Below are positions 1 to 7,181 of a stretch of DNA of 21,606 nucleotides, piece after piece. The stretch comes from Bacteroidales bacterium. Its GTDB lineage: Bacteria; Bacteroidota; Bacteroidia; Bacteroidales; P3. How positions within the stretch are numbered: the first letter of the stretch is position 1; each line of letters begins with the position of its first letter. The stretch lies in assembly GCA_900771365.1 (NCBI GenBank), contig CAAGNU010000245.1:1-21606 (forward strand), given 5' to 3'. The translations under genes were made by a program, and so were the position numbers. The notes beneath the pieces are model-generated. The model saw only the letters and a list, made by a program, of their open reading frames with translations. It was not told the DNA's origin and ran no database searches.

Positions 1-8
1 CCTGAATT

Positions 9-63
9 AAAGAGAAAACGTCCGTCTTTTTTTTGATTTCGGTGTTTTCTCTTTATCTTTTTT
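9..63 (+). terminator. Possible hairpin terminator at left edge
   Basis: An 11-bp perfect inverted repeat (AAAGAGAAAAC at 9-19, GTTTTCTCTTT at 44-54) is followed by a T-rich run to 63. The 24-nt loop is long for an intrinsic terminator. If real, it would end a plus-strand transcript coming from outside the window. The rest of 1-187 holds no convincing gene, only a short basic minus-strand reading frame treated under findings. Confidence 0.35.
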
Positions 64-187
64 AAGAAATTCACACCTCTTTTTCAGCACTTGTTGCATT
101 TGTTACTTGAACTTAAGCTGCGTTAACATTATACCTCCTTTCACCCCCCAAAAACGAGTTCTACGGAGTACAAACTTGCAACTTGGC

Positions 188-1486
188 TTATTTAGATTCT
201 GAAATAACTGCGGACTCTTGCTTGTCGGACACCTCACCAGCCCTACGGGTGGCGAGGAGGACGGCGAGGAGGCTGATGCCTATCACCGTGAGGAAGGTGA
301 TGATGAAATCTATCACACGCATGGAGACGGGGAAGGCGGAGACGACGAAGTTGTCGCCCATCTTGACAAGGCCGAACTGCTGCTGCAAGAAGCATATAAT
401 GAAGCCGACAAGGAGGCCGACAGCCACACCGAAGGCGGAGATCATGAAGCCTTCTATGCGGAAGGTGCGACGGATGTCGGCAGGCAACATGCCAAGGCTG
501 CGGAGAGTGGCGATGTCCTTGCGTTTGTCGACAACAAGGAGCGAGAGGGAGGCCAGGAGGTTGAGGGTGGCGATGAGGACGATGAGGGAGAGGATGAGGT
601 ATATGCCGAGGCGTTCGGAGCGGAAGACTTTATAGTATAAGGGTTTCTGCTCGTAGCGGTCCTTCACGGCAAAGTCGTCCCCCAGCAGTTCGCGGACGGC
701 CTGCTTGGCCCATGCAGGCTTCACGCCGGGGTCGAGGGAGATGGCCAGCGAGGTACACTCGTCGGGAGCGTAGTCCATGAGCTGTCGCACGAACTCGATG
801 TCGGCCACGACATAGAGGTCATCGATATCTTTCTGGATGTAGAAGTTGCCGCCCGGCATAGCGTAGCCTGTGTTGAAGGCTTCCTCCATAGTCATGCCGA
901 GAGCGGTGCCGCGCTTGGGGATGTGCACAGCAACAGGAATGTTGGAGGCTTGCCGGATGCCGAGGTTGTAGTAGACTTCGGCACCGAAGAGGAGGTAGTA
1001 GACATCGCTGAACTCAAAGTCGGAGAGGGTGTCGCCCATGATGAGGGGCTTGCGGGGCTGAGTGAACTTGAGGAGGTAGGAGCCTTCGTAGAGGTTGGTG
1101 TCGAGTCCCGTGATGCGTGGGTAGAGGGTGTCTACGCCACGGAGGAGGACGATGGCCTCGTTGTGGCAGTAGGTAATCCAGGCGTTCTCCTCGACAATCT
1201 GGGAAACGGCAGCCACGCCGGGGATGGCGCAGAGCTTCTGATAGTCGACATCAGCAGTATGGAAGGTCTTACCCTTGGCAGGCTGGACGAGGAGTGGCGG
1301 GTCGAAGGTGTTGAAAAGCCCCTTGGTAAGGTCGCCGATACCATTATAGACACTCAGCACCACAATGAGGGCCATGGTGGAGACGGAGATGCCGATAAGC
1401 GAAATCCACGAGATGACGTTAATTACCGTCTTCTGCTTACGGGAGAAGAAGTAACGTCGAGCGATGAAGTGGGGAAGGCTTTTCAA
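188..1486 (-). CDS. LolC/LolE-type ABC transporter permease (FtsX family)
   Basis: A 432-residue inner-membrane permease of the lipoprotein-releasing/MacB-FtsX type. It has one N-terminal transmembrane helix (about residues 22-46, after a basic RRYFFSRKQK stretch), a long periplasmic domain (about 47-290), and a C-terminal three-helix FtsX domain (about 293-420) containing the typical cytoplasmic segment DKRKDIATLRSLG. By family it would work with a LolD-like ATPase to pass lipoproteins toward the outer membrane; no ATPase is adjacent. The start is a TTG at 1486-1484: no in-frame ATG lies upstream, and the Bacteroidales family pattern (x-FIARRYxFS) begins here. A 7-bp repeat array abuts the start codon on its 5' side. 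It is the last gene of the minus-strand group downstream of rbfA. The exact substrate (Lol versus another FtsX system) is inferred. Confidence 0.85.
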   Translation of the reverse strand: MKSLPHFIARRYFFSRKQKTVINVISWISLIGISVSTMALIVVLSVYNGIGDLTKGLFNTFDPPLLVQPAKGKTFHTADVDYQKLCAIPGVAAVSQIVEENAWITYCHNEAIVLLRGVDTLYPRITGLDTNLYEGSYLLKFTQPRKPLIMGDTLSDFEFSDVYYLLFGAEVYYNLGIRQASNIPVAVHIPKRGTALGMTMEEAFNTGYAMPGGNFYIQKDIDDLYVVADIEFVRQLMDYAPDECTSLAISLDPGVKPAWAKQAVRELLGDDFAVKDRYEQKPLYYKVFRSERLGIYLILSLIVLIATLNLLASLSLLVVDKRKDIATLRSLGMLPADIRRTFRIEGFMISAFGVAVGLLVGFIICFLQQQFGLVKMGDNFVVSAFPVSMRVIDFIITFLTVIGISLLAVLLATRRAGEVSDKQESAVISESK

Positions 1487-1520
1487 GAATTGAAAATTGA
1501 AAATTGAAAATTGAGAATTA
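1487..1520. repeat. 7-bp-period array at the permease start codon
   Basis: Five heptads in a row (GAATTGA, three AAATTGA, then a GAATTA remnant) lie immediately upstream of the TTG start of the minus-strand permease. Transcribed on the minus strand, the array would be the whole translation-initiation leader. A related pair of heptads (CGTTCAT, CGTTCAC at 1594-1607) overlaps the rbfA stop codon about 75 bp away. The rest of the 1487-1603 gap shows no gene. Confidence 0.7.
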
Positions 1521-1603
1521 GGGGCTGCCCTGGCTCTTGGGAGGCCGGCTTTTTACTTACAAGCGCCTGTCCTCTTTAGGGCTGCCTTTTGTCCGTTCAT
1601 CGT

Positions 1604-1981
1604 TCACTGTTTCAACAGGCGTTCGATGTTTTCGACATAGTCGAGGGAATCGTCGAGGAAATAGTCGAGCTGGGGGATGATGCGGAGCTGTTTGCCTTCG
1701 CGGAGGCCGAGACGACGGCGAATGTCGGCACTGTGGGTGAGTATGGCATCAATGATGCCCTGCTTGGTGGCAGGCTTTTCGGGCTCTTTGCCGCAAGCGG
1801 GGATGGTGCCGAGAGGCATGATGCTGATATGGACGCGAGCGATGGAGAGGTCGGGGGTGACGCGCACGCTGGTAACGGTGATGAGCGAGTTGCCGAGCAC
1901 AGGCTTCATCTCGCGGAGGAAGATGTCGCCGAGGTCCTGTTGGATGAGGCGGGAGATTTTATTCTGTCGTGTAGATTCCAT
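1604..1981 (-). CDS. rbfA: 30S ribosome-binding factor RbfA
   Basis: RbfA is a small KH-fold protein that binds the immature 30S subunit and helps finish 16S rRNA 5'-end maturation. The product is 125 residues, close to the usual 110-125 of the family. Family features visible are the N-terminal basic helix with QQDLGDIFLRE, the strand-rich core with VTSVRVTPDLSIARVHISI, and the C-terminal amphipathic stretch LRIIPQLDYFLDDSLDYVENIERLL. The start is taken at ATG 1981-1979 (MESTRQNKI). A longer in-frame start at 2065 would only add 28 residues encoded by the upstream 7-bp repeats, which is not RbfA-like. An rbfA followed by a LolC/E-type permease is an arrangement I recall as common in Bacteroidales. 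Confidence 0.9.
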   Translation of the reverse strand: MESTRQNKISRLIQQDLGDIFLREMKPVLGNSLITVTSVRVTPDLSIARVHISIMPLGTIPACGKEPEKPATKQGIIDAILTHSADIRRRLGLREGKQLRIIPQLDYFLDDSLDYVENIERLLKQ

Positions 1982-1983
1982 GT

Positions 1984-2033
1984 TTGAGAATTGAGAATTG
2001 AGAATTAAGAATGGAGAATTGAGAATTGAGAAT
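1984..2033. repeat. TTGAGAA heptad array upstream of rbfA
   Basis: About seven units of a 7-bp period (TGAGAAT with variants TTAAGAA and TGGAGAA) begin 2 bp upstream of the rbfA ATG. The last 15 bp (2019-2033) are perfectly inverted at 2065-2079. Confidence 0.8.
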
Positions 2034-2079
2034 GATTGGACTCGTGCCAAATTATCCATTCCCAATTCTCAATTCTCAA
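2019..2079. repeat. 15-bp inverted repeat made of opposed heptads
   Basis: TTGAGAATTGAGAAT at 2019-2033 and its exact reverse complement at 2065-2079 enclose a 31-nt spacer in the gap between the 204-residue exported protein gene and rbfA. A transcript of either strand could fold into a 15-bp A/U-rich hairpin. There is no clean U tract, so a terminator role is uncertain; an RNA-processing or attenuator role would be equally possible. Confidence 0.6.
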
Positions 2080-2093
2080 ATAAAAGGGGCTGA

Positions 2094-2708
2094 TTACCAA
2101 CGCCAGCCCACGCGGATGGGGATAAAGACGGACTGCTGTTCAAGCACGATGCCCACCTCGGCGAAGAGGCTGTGGTAGTTACGGTTCATCTGCTGCAAGG
2201 CGTGGTCATAGAACCAGTTAAGGCCTGCGTAGACCTCGGCATAGGGGCTGAGGGTGTTGCCGTAGTTGTTGGGGTTCATGAGGAAGCTGCCGCCGATACG
2301 GGCACCCACCATAGGAGCCCAAATGTCGCCCACAGGGCGGAAATCCATGTCCACGAAGACCTGAGCCATGTGGCTGCTCTTGTCGAAATGTACGGGACGC
2401 ATAGGAGCGCAGAAGCTGTAGCCCACACCGCCACCGAGGAAGAAGTCCTGGCTGATGTTCACACCATTGATAATGTTGAGGCCCATGCCTTCTTCATAGG
2501 CATTAAATCTATAGCCCACCTCTTTGAGGTTGGTGTTGTTGGACGGAGCGGGGGTTTCGGGGGAACCGTAGTTACCCACGTTGTGGAGGTATCCGACCTC
2601 GACTTTGAACATGTATTCCACATTAGGATTGTCCTGTGTGTACTGCGCCATCACAGTGGTGGCGGCCATTAGCATAGCTATCAGTAAAAAGCTTTTAATC
2701 TGTTTCAT
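2094..2708 (-). CDS. Exported protein of unknown function, possibly small outer-membrane barrel
   Basis: A 204-residue protein with a clear signal peptide (MKQIKSFLLIAMLMAATTVMA, cleavage likely after residue 21). The mature part has alternating aromatic/hydrophobic strands rich in Gly and Asn, such as FFLGGGVGYSF, MVGARIGGSF and LFAEVGIVLE. It ends in a strand with a terminal aromatic (RVGWRW), as outer-membrane beta-barrels often do. I do not recognise a named family; a porin-like or OprF-type small barrel is an inference from this pattern. The ATG overlaps the stop of the upstream M1 peptidase gene (ATGA, 2705-2708), so translation is probably coupled. A good promoter also lies inside the 3' end of that gene, allowing separate expression. 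Confidence 0.7.
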   Translation of the reverse strand: MKQIKSFLLIAMLMAATTVMAQYTQDNPNVEYMFKVEVGYLHNVGNYGSPETPAPSNNTNLKEVGYRFNAYEEGMGLNIINGVNISQDFFLGGGVGYSFCAPMRPVHFDKSSHMAQVFVDMDFRPVGDIWAPMVGARIGGSFLMNPNNYGNTLSPYAEVYAGLNWFYDHALQQMNRNYHSLFAEVGIVLEQQSVFIPIRVGWRW

Positions 2709-5035
2709 TGTATTATAATTTGCGACTGCAAAGATAAGAAATTATTTTGAATTAACAATATATAAGTTCCTGCGGGGAGGTTGTGCCGGATGGTGTCGCC
2801 ATCATGGACATTATTTATTTTCATCACGTTACGACCCATAGAATCGATTATCGAAACGTCAAAATTTTTATCATAACCGCCCATCAGAATGCGGAAATCT
2901 GAGGCTGTAGGATTGGGTGAAATCAATAATATGGGCTTTTCTTCGGGGGCGGAAACAGAGAGCATATTGCTGTCGATAACGGCCAGAGTGTACTCCCCAG
3001 GGAAGAGTCGTGCGGAGAAATAACCGCCCGAGACGCCGCTTCCCGAGGCACGCTGGCGGCTCACGACCTGCCACGGCTGCTGGGGCGTGGCGCGATACAT
3101 GAGGGCCACGGAGTCGAGGGTCTGCCGCTTATCGTAGAAGCCGTAGTCGAGATATGCCGCATCATTTATTCCGTTGCTGCCCTGGTTGTACTGGAAGCGG
3201 CCTTGGACGTTGCCCTCCCAAGGCACAAGGCCCGAGACCTGCCAATAGCGGTCAGCCATGCGAACGATGCCTGCAAGGGTGTCGCCCGAAGGATGGGCGA
3301 AATGGTGGCTGATATGAACCCAGGAGCGAGGGTCGGACGAGGCTTGGGTCACATTGATTTTGCAGTAGGTCTGAGGGAGGTCGCTCAAACGCTTTTTGCA
3401 GAGCGAAAGGGTGTCGCTCGTGCTAGCATCCGAGATGGCGTTGTGATAATCCACCACGACATAGCTGGGGACGAAGGGGAGCGTGAAAGTCTGCGTGGCG
3501 AGACTGTCGTCAAACAGCATCCAAACGTCATATTCCTCTCTCTCTGATGAGAAGAAGGTGAGCGGCACATGGTTGCCACGAGCATAGCTGCCCGTGCCAC
3601 GCAAGATCTGGCGAAGGGTGACTGTGGCCGTGTTGCCTTCTGCAGAGAAATCGTCGAGGTGATAGTCGACAAAGCCCGTCCCGAAGACGTGGAAGTCGAA
3701 GAAGCCCGTGAGGTCTATGCCGCTATAGAGGCTGAGGCTGTCGCGAAAACTGGCGGCATCGAGATTGCCGAAGGCACAAGAGTTGAAGAGACGGTGCATG
3801 CAGCTGTGGAAGAGTGAGTCGCCCATGATGCCGCGGAGCGAGTGGAAGACGATAGCGCCCTTCTGATAGGTGGTGGTGCCGTAGGTGTAGTGCTCATCCA
3901 TGCCGGAGAGGGAGCGATAGCCATAGTCGTCCCAATGGGCAGCACGCAGCACACGATTCACCTTGTCCTGATAGTAGTTCACGGCAGCCTTATGGCCTAA
4001 GGCGGCCTCTGTGGCCACCTCCTCGCAGAAGGTGGCTCCGCCCTCGTTAATCCACATATCGCCCGCAGAAGCGCAGGTGATGAGGTTGCCAAACCATGCG
4101 TGGCCAAGCTCGTGGCAGATAACCATCTGACAGACGTTCTCGCTGCTGGCCATACAATCCGTGACCAATCCGATGTTGGAGACATGCTCCATGGAGCCCT
4201 TCGTGGTGGCGATATAGCCTATGCGGTCCCAGCGATACGGGCCGAAACAGCGTTCGTATGCGGGGACGACATCTTCGAGGATGGTGTAGGCCTGGTAGAC
4301 ACTTGCGCTATCGTGTGTATCGTAGCCGATGATGGCGGGATAAGTGCCGTAGAGGCCTTCGTATTCCCGCTCGATAGTATACCACGGAGCGGAAGAGACG
4401 GAGACAAGGTATGTGGGCGTGGGCTGTTCGAGCGTCCAGACGCTCGTATTGGTGCCGTCGGGGTTCTGCGTCTCGGATTGGCGCAGGCCGCTGCATATAG
4501 CCCTCCAGCCAGGCTGAGAGGTGACTGTGAGGCGATAGGAGGCCTTGTCGTAGAAGTTGTCGCGACAAGGGAACCAGCCACGACCGAAGACATGAGGGTA
4601 TTCCTGGAAGGCCACACCGAGGTTATAGTACTTATATGTGTCAAAATGCAGGCCGCCCCAGCCATAGCTCTCCACATAGCCGTGGCTCACGTAGGGGATG
4701 GTAACCGTGTGGGTGTCGCCCGCAAAGCCGCTGATGTAGATGGTAACCTGTCGCAGATCGCGATCGTAGGAGAAGCCGCGGGTTACCACGCCATCAAGCG
4801 AGACGGGCTGGAGGGTGTCGCAGATTAAATCGAAAGCTACACGGCTGCAGTCACGCGTCAGCACAAAAGTGATATCGGCCGAGGCTCGCAGAAGCTTCGC
4901 CGTGTGTCCGCCCAAATCAAGCGTGAGATCATAGTGCAAAACATCCACAGAATCGGCTTCAAACGACTGTGCTGAAACCCATTTTTGTGGCAAGAAGAGC
5001 AGCAAAAGCGACAAAAAAAGCAATTTTTTCTTCAT
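2705..5035 (-). CDS. Secreted M1-family metallopeptidase with T9SS sorting domain
   Basis: A 776-residue exported zinc peptidase. It has a signal peptide (about 1-22, ending VSA), an M1-like N-terminal beta domain, and a GAMEN-type substrate-binding loop as GSMEH (280-284). The zinc site HELGH is at 308-312, followed after exactly 18 residues by the third ligand E331 (INEGG), the canonical HExxH-x18-E spacing of gluzincins. Y390 in TYQKGA fits the catalytic tyrosine. A long linker follows, then a C-terminal domain (about 705-776) opening with PNPTASDF and ending LPAGTYILLI plus a short strand. This is the type A sorting signal of the type IX secretion system, so the enzyme is probably released or surface-anchored. 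By family it removes N-terminal residues from peptides. Its stop overlaps the next gene. Confidence 0.88.
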   Translation of the reverse strand: MKKKLLFLSLLLLFLPQKWVSAQSFEADSVDVLHYDLTLDLGGHTAKLLRASADITFVLTRDCSRVAFDLICDTLQPVSLDGVVTRGFSYDRDLRQVTIYISGFAGDTHTVTIPYVSHGYVESYGWGGLHFDTYKYYNLGVAFQEYPHVFGRGWFPCRDNFYDKASYRLTVTSQPGWRAICSGLRQSETQNPDGTNTSVWTLEQPTPTYLVSVSSAPWYTIEREYEGLYGTYPAIIGYDTHDSASVYQAYTILEDVVPAYERCFGPYRWDRIGYIATTKGSMEHVSNIGLVTDCMASSENVCQMVICHELGHAWFGNLITCASAGDMWINEGGATFCEEVATEAALGHKAAVNYYQDKVNRVLRAAHWDDYGYRSLSGMDEHYTYGTTTYQKGAIVFHSLRGIMGDSLFHSCMHRLFNSCAFGNLDAASFRDSLSLYSGIDLTGFFDFHVFGTGFVDYHLDDFSAEGNTATVTLRQILRGTGSYARGNHVPLTFFSSEREEYDVWMLFDDSLATQTFTLPFVPSYVVVDYHNAISDASTSDTLSLCKKRLSDLPQTYCKINVTQASSDPRSWVHISHHFAHPSGDTLAGIVRMADRYWQVSGLVPWEGNVQGRFQYNQGSNGINDAAYLDYGFYDKRQTLDSVALMYRATPQQPWQVVSRQRASGSGVSGGYFSARLFPGEYTLAVIDSNMLSVSAPEEKPILLISPNPTASDFRILMGGYDKNFDVSIIDSMGRNVMKINNVHDGDTIRHNLPAGTYILLIQNNFLSLQSQIIIQ
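2729..2758 (-). promoter_or_regulatory. Bacteroidales-type promoter inside the peptidase 3' end
   Basis: On the minus strand TTG (2758-2756), a 19-nt spacer and TATCTTTG (2736-2729, followed by CA) match the Bacteroidetes primary sigma consensus TTTG-N19/20-TAnnTTTG. It lies within the last codons of the M1 peptidase and would start a transcript roughly 10-15 nt before the ATG of the 204-residue exported protein. The downstream gene may therefore be expressed without the peptidase. A coding-sequence coincidence cannot be excluded. Confidence 0.5.
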
Positions 5036-5090
5036 AAGTGTATGATATTACGTTTCAACGAATAAGATTAGTCTTTTTCGTTTTCGGATG

Positions 5091-5098
5091 CAAATATA
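5091..5098 (-). promoter_or_regulatory. Minus-strand -7 element for the M1 peptidase gene
   Basis: TATATTTG on the minus strand (5098-5091, followed by CA) matches TAnnTTTG and would leave a leader of about 50 nt before the ATG at 5035. No good TTTG lies 19-20 nt upstream, so only the -7 box is supported. It sits back-to-back with the promoter of the SPFH gene; the -33 boxes of the two would interdigitate in the A/T-rich stretch 5101-5130. Confidence 0.4.
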
Positions 5099-5109
5099 CG
5101 AAATTTTTT

Positions 5110-5141
5110 TTTGATAGAATAAAAAAAAGTTTGTATCTTTG
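5110..5141 (+). promoter_or_regulatory. Promoter of the SPFH gene
   Basis: TTTG (5110-5113), a 20-nt A-rich spacer and TATCTTTG (5134-5141, followed by CA) match the Bacteroidetes primary sigma consensus exactly. The expected transcription start near 5148 gives a leader of about 75-80 nt before the ATG at 5226. That leader is A-rich and lacks a Shine-Dalgarno site, as usual in this phylum. Confidence 0.75.
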
Positions 5142-5225
5142 CAAAATGATATCAAAATAATATCACAGCATATCGTCAGGACAATCAAAGTTTAGAATCT
5201 AATATACAATATAAAATTACACACC

Positions 5226-6173
5226 ATGGAAACAAAAGAATTTACCAGAAAAATGACGGGAGCAAACAACGGCTTCCTCCACCTTCTCGTTAACGTCATC
5301 CTCCTCGGCATCACCATTGCCGGCTCTATCCTCCTCACCCAAAATTGCGGCGACGGGGCAGGCGCCACCTTCTGCTGCATCATGTGCGTGATCTATTGCA
5401 TCCAGTGCATCGGCTTCATGACCATCCAGCCCAACCAAAGCCGCGTGCTCACCTTCTTCGGCAAATACCGCGGCACGGTGACCGAAAACGGTTTCTTCTG
5501 GGTTAATCCTTTTTATGCAAAACGCCGCCTCTCCCTCCGCGCCCGCAACATGGACGTGGCACCTATCAAGGTGAACGACAAAAACGGCAACCCCATCATG
5601 ATCGGCCTCGTGCTGGTGTGGAAGATTAAAGACACCTACAAGGCCTGTTTCGACATCGAGGTGGATAGCGCCGTCATCACGCAGAAGGACGGCACCAAGG
5701 TAACCACCCTCAAGGGCTACGACAACTTCGTCAACGTGCAGAGCGACGCCGCTTTACGTAAGGTAGCAGGACTCTATGCCTACGACAATATCGACAACCG
5801 CCAGAGCGAGGAAATCACCCTCCGTAGCGGCGGCGAGGAGATTAACGACCGTCTCGAAGAGGAGCTACGCAGCCGTCTCAGCATCGCCGGCATCGAGATT
5901 GTCGAGGCCCGCATCAACTACCTCGCCTACGCAGCCGAGATTGCCAGCGTGATGCTGCGCCGCCAGCAAGCCGACGCTATCATCTCCGCCCGCGAGAAGA
6001 TTGTGGAAGGCGCCGTGAGCATGGTCGATCTCGCACTGAAAAAGCTCTCTGACGAGAACATCGTCAACCTCGACGAAGAGCGCAAGGCCGCCATGGTGAG
6101 CAACCTCCTCGTGGTGCTCTGTGCCGACGAGAGCGCCAGCCCCGTGATCAACACCGGCACCCTGTACAACTAA
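5226..6173 (+). CDS. SPFH/band-7 domain membrane protein
   Basis: A 315-residue protein of the stomatin/prohibitin/flotillin/HflK-C superfamily. Two closely spaced membrane helices (about 17-38 and 46-66) are followed by the SPFH core, opening with IQPNQSRVLTFFGKYRGTV and GFFWVNPF. It continues through DVAPIKVNDKNGNPI, a helical coiled part with LRSRLSIAGIEIVEARI, and RRQQADAIISAREKIVEGAV. Such proteins form large membrane-associated oligomers that organise microdomains or control membrane proteases; which role applies here is unknown. The second helix is unusually cysteine-rich (CC-x2-C-x3-C-x2-C, residues 50-61). It is the first gene after a strong promoter. A 129-bp repeat-bearing gap separates it from the next gene, so it may be monocistronic. 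Confidence 0.88.
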   Translation: METKEFTRKMTGANNGFLHLLVNVILLGITIAGSILLTQNCGDGAGATFCCIMCVIYCIQCIGFMTIQPNQSRVLTFFGKYRGTVTENGFFWVNPFYAKRRLSLRARNMDVAPIKVNDKNGNPIMIGLVLVWKIKDTYKACFDIEVDSAVITQKDGTKVTTLKGYDNFVNVQSDAALRKVAGLYAYDNIDNRQSEEITLRSGGEEINDRLEEELRSRLSIAGIEIVEARINYLAYAAEIASVMLRRQQADAIISAREKIVEGAVSMVDLALKKLSDENIVNLDEERKAAMVSNLLVVLCADESASPVINTGTLYN

Positions 6174-6210
6174 TCTCATATATAATACTCACATAAATGT
6201 TTTATTATCT

Positions 6211-6226
6211 CACGCAAAGGATAAAA
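6211..6226 (+). repeat. Left copy of 16-bp direct repeat flanking the GxxExxY gene
   Basis: CACGCAAAGGATAAAA recurs with one substitution (CACGCAAAGAATAAAA) at 6746-6761, on the other side of the GxxExxY gene. Between this copy and the gene lies a 6-bp hairpin (GTGGCA-AA-TGCCAC, 6254-6267) and otherwise A-rich DNA. Confidence 0.6.
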
Positions 6227-6301
6227 GTTAAAAGTTTTTACAGTTTTAAGAAGGTGGCAAATGCCACAAGTTCGCAAAGAAAGATACAATACTAAGACAT
6301 C

Positions 6302-6742
6302 ATGAAAGACATCTCTAACGACATAATAGGTGCGGCAATCGAAGTGCATAAAGCACTCGGACCTGGACTGCTTGAAAATTGCTACCAGAAAGCCCTAGCC
6401 TACGAACTAACCTTGCGAGGCCATAACGTAAAGACGGAGGGGAAAGTGCCAATTATGTATAAAGGAGTGGATCTTTCTGATACAATGGATGGGAATCATG
6501 CTCTCAGATACGACATGGTTGTTGACGATTGCATTGTGATTGAACTCAAATCTGCCGAAGAACTTAAACCCGTACATTTCAAACAACTTCTCACCTATCT
6601 TCGATTCCTTCATATACCAATCGGATTGCTGTTCAACTTCAATGTCAACAATCTCATGCGAGAAGGCTTTGGCCGCGTGGTATCTGGCTATACGGAAAAT
6701 AGCGAAAAGCCCAACGAACAATTTGACGAGAAATATGTTTAA
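6302..6742 (+). CDS. GxxExxY protein (PD-(D/E)XK nuclease-like)
   Basis: A 146-residue protein of the GxxExxY family, widespread in Bacteroidetes and proteobacteria and of unknown role. The family signature is present as GLLENCY (22-28), preceded by IIGAAIEVHKALGPG. A restriction-endonuclease-like core follows, with D71 (YDMVVDD), E81 and K83 (IELKS) as candidate metal-binding and catalytic residues of a PD-(D/E)XK fold. This is followed by the Q/Y-rich helix FKQLLTYLRFL and the strand IGLLFNFN. It has about 20 extra C-terminal residues rich in E and N compared with the usual length near 125. It stands alone between near-identical 16-bp direct repeats, and its A/T-rich codon use differs from the GC-richer neighbours, suggesting acquisition. 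DNA cleavage is inferred from the fold only. Confidence 0.85.
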   Translation: MKDISNDIIGAAIEVHKALGPGLLENCYQKALAYELTLRGHNVKTEGKVPIMYKGVDLSDTMDGNHALRYDMVVDDCIVIELKSAEELKPVHFKQLLTYLRFLHIPIGLLFNFNVNNLMREGFGRVVSGYTENSEKPNEQFDEKYV

Positions 6743-6745
6743 CCA

Positions 6746-6761
6746 CACGCAAAGAATAAAA
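6746..6761 (+). repeat. Right copy of 16-bp direct repeat flanking the GxxExxY gene
   Basis: CACGCAAAGAATAAAA is 15/16 identical to 6211-6226 and starts 3 bp after the GxxExxY stop codon. The remaining gap to the next gene (6762-7006) contains a 7-bp hairpin (GTGCCGT-GCTA-ACGGCAC, 6855-6872), two CAATCTTTTAC strings, and an A/T-rich segment just before the ribbon-helix-helix gene with no clean promoter consensus. Confidence 0.6.
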
Positions 6762-7006
6762 ACTCGACAATCTTTTACGCAAAAGTTGGACGATCCGCAT
6801 CCAAGGCTGCGAAGAGTGAGATCAAAAGAATAGCGTACACGTCTTCGCGTTCTTGTGCCGTGCTAACGGCACCACCTTTAACCCTTAAAAAAGAAAAAAT
6901 ATAGCACAACAATCTTTTACCTTTTACCCTTCGCGTGAGATATAAAATCTCTGCAAAGAGAAAAAAATAAAAAAAATTTGTAGTTTTTTGATAAAAAGAA
7001 CGTCTA

Positions 7007-7177
7007 ATGTCAAAAAAGAGTTTTGCCCTGAGGGTGGACGAGGAGGTGTTTGCGGCCATTGAGAAATGGGCCGCAGACGAGTTCCGCAGCACAAACGGAC
7101 AGATAGAGTGGATACTCTCCGAAGCACTCCGCAAAGCCAAACGGACACCCAAGAAGAGCAACATCAAAGAGTCGTAA
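7007..7177 (+). CDS. Small ribbon-helix-helix (Arc-type) DNA-binding protein
   Basis: A 56-residue ORF starting MSKKSFALRV. The order is a short beta strand (KSFALRV), helix A (DEEVFAAIEKWAADEF, about 11-26), a turn with STNGQ, helix B (IEWILSEALRKAK, about 33-45) and a basic tail. This is the layout of Arc/MetJ-type repressors, which dimerise through the strand and insert it into the DNA major groove. The stop is 4 bp before the ATG of a membrane protein, the first of three tightly packed membrane genes, so it heads that operon. Autoregulation of the operon is the simplest inference. An Arc-like small gene downstream of an SPFH gene is a layout I recall from other Bacteroidales, but I could not check it. 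Confidence 0.82.
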   Translation: MSKKSFALRVDEEVFAAIEKWAADEFRSTNGQIEWILSEALRKAKRTPKKSNIKES

Positions 7178-7181
7178 CAAC

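Noticed and set aside
1982..2065. N-terminal extension of RbfA by 28 residues
   Set aside because: The extension is translation of the 7-bp repeats (FSILNSPFLILNSQF). RbfA homologs begin at the MESTRQNKI position.
6540..6833. 97-residue frame overlapping the GxxExxY gene
   Set aside because: It lies mostly out of phase within the GxxExxY gene, whose motifs are intact.
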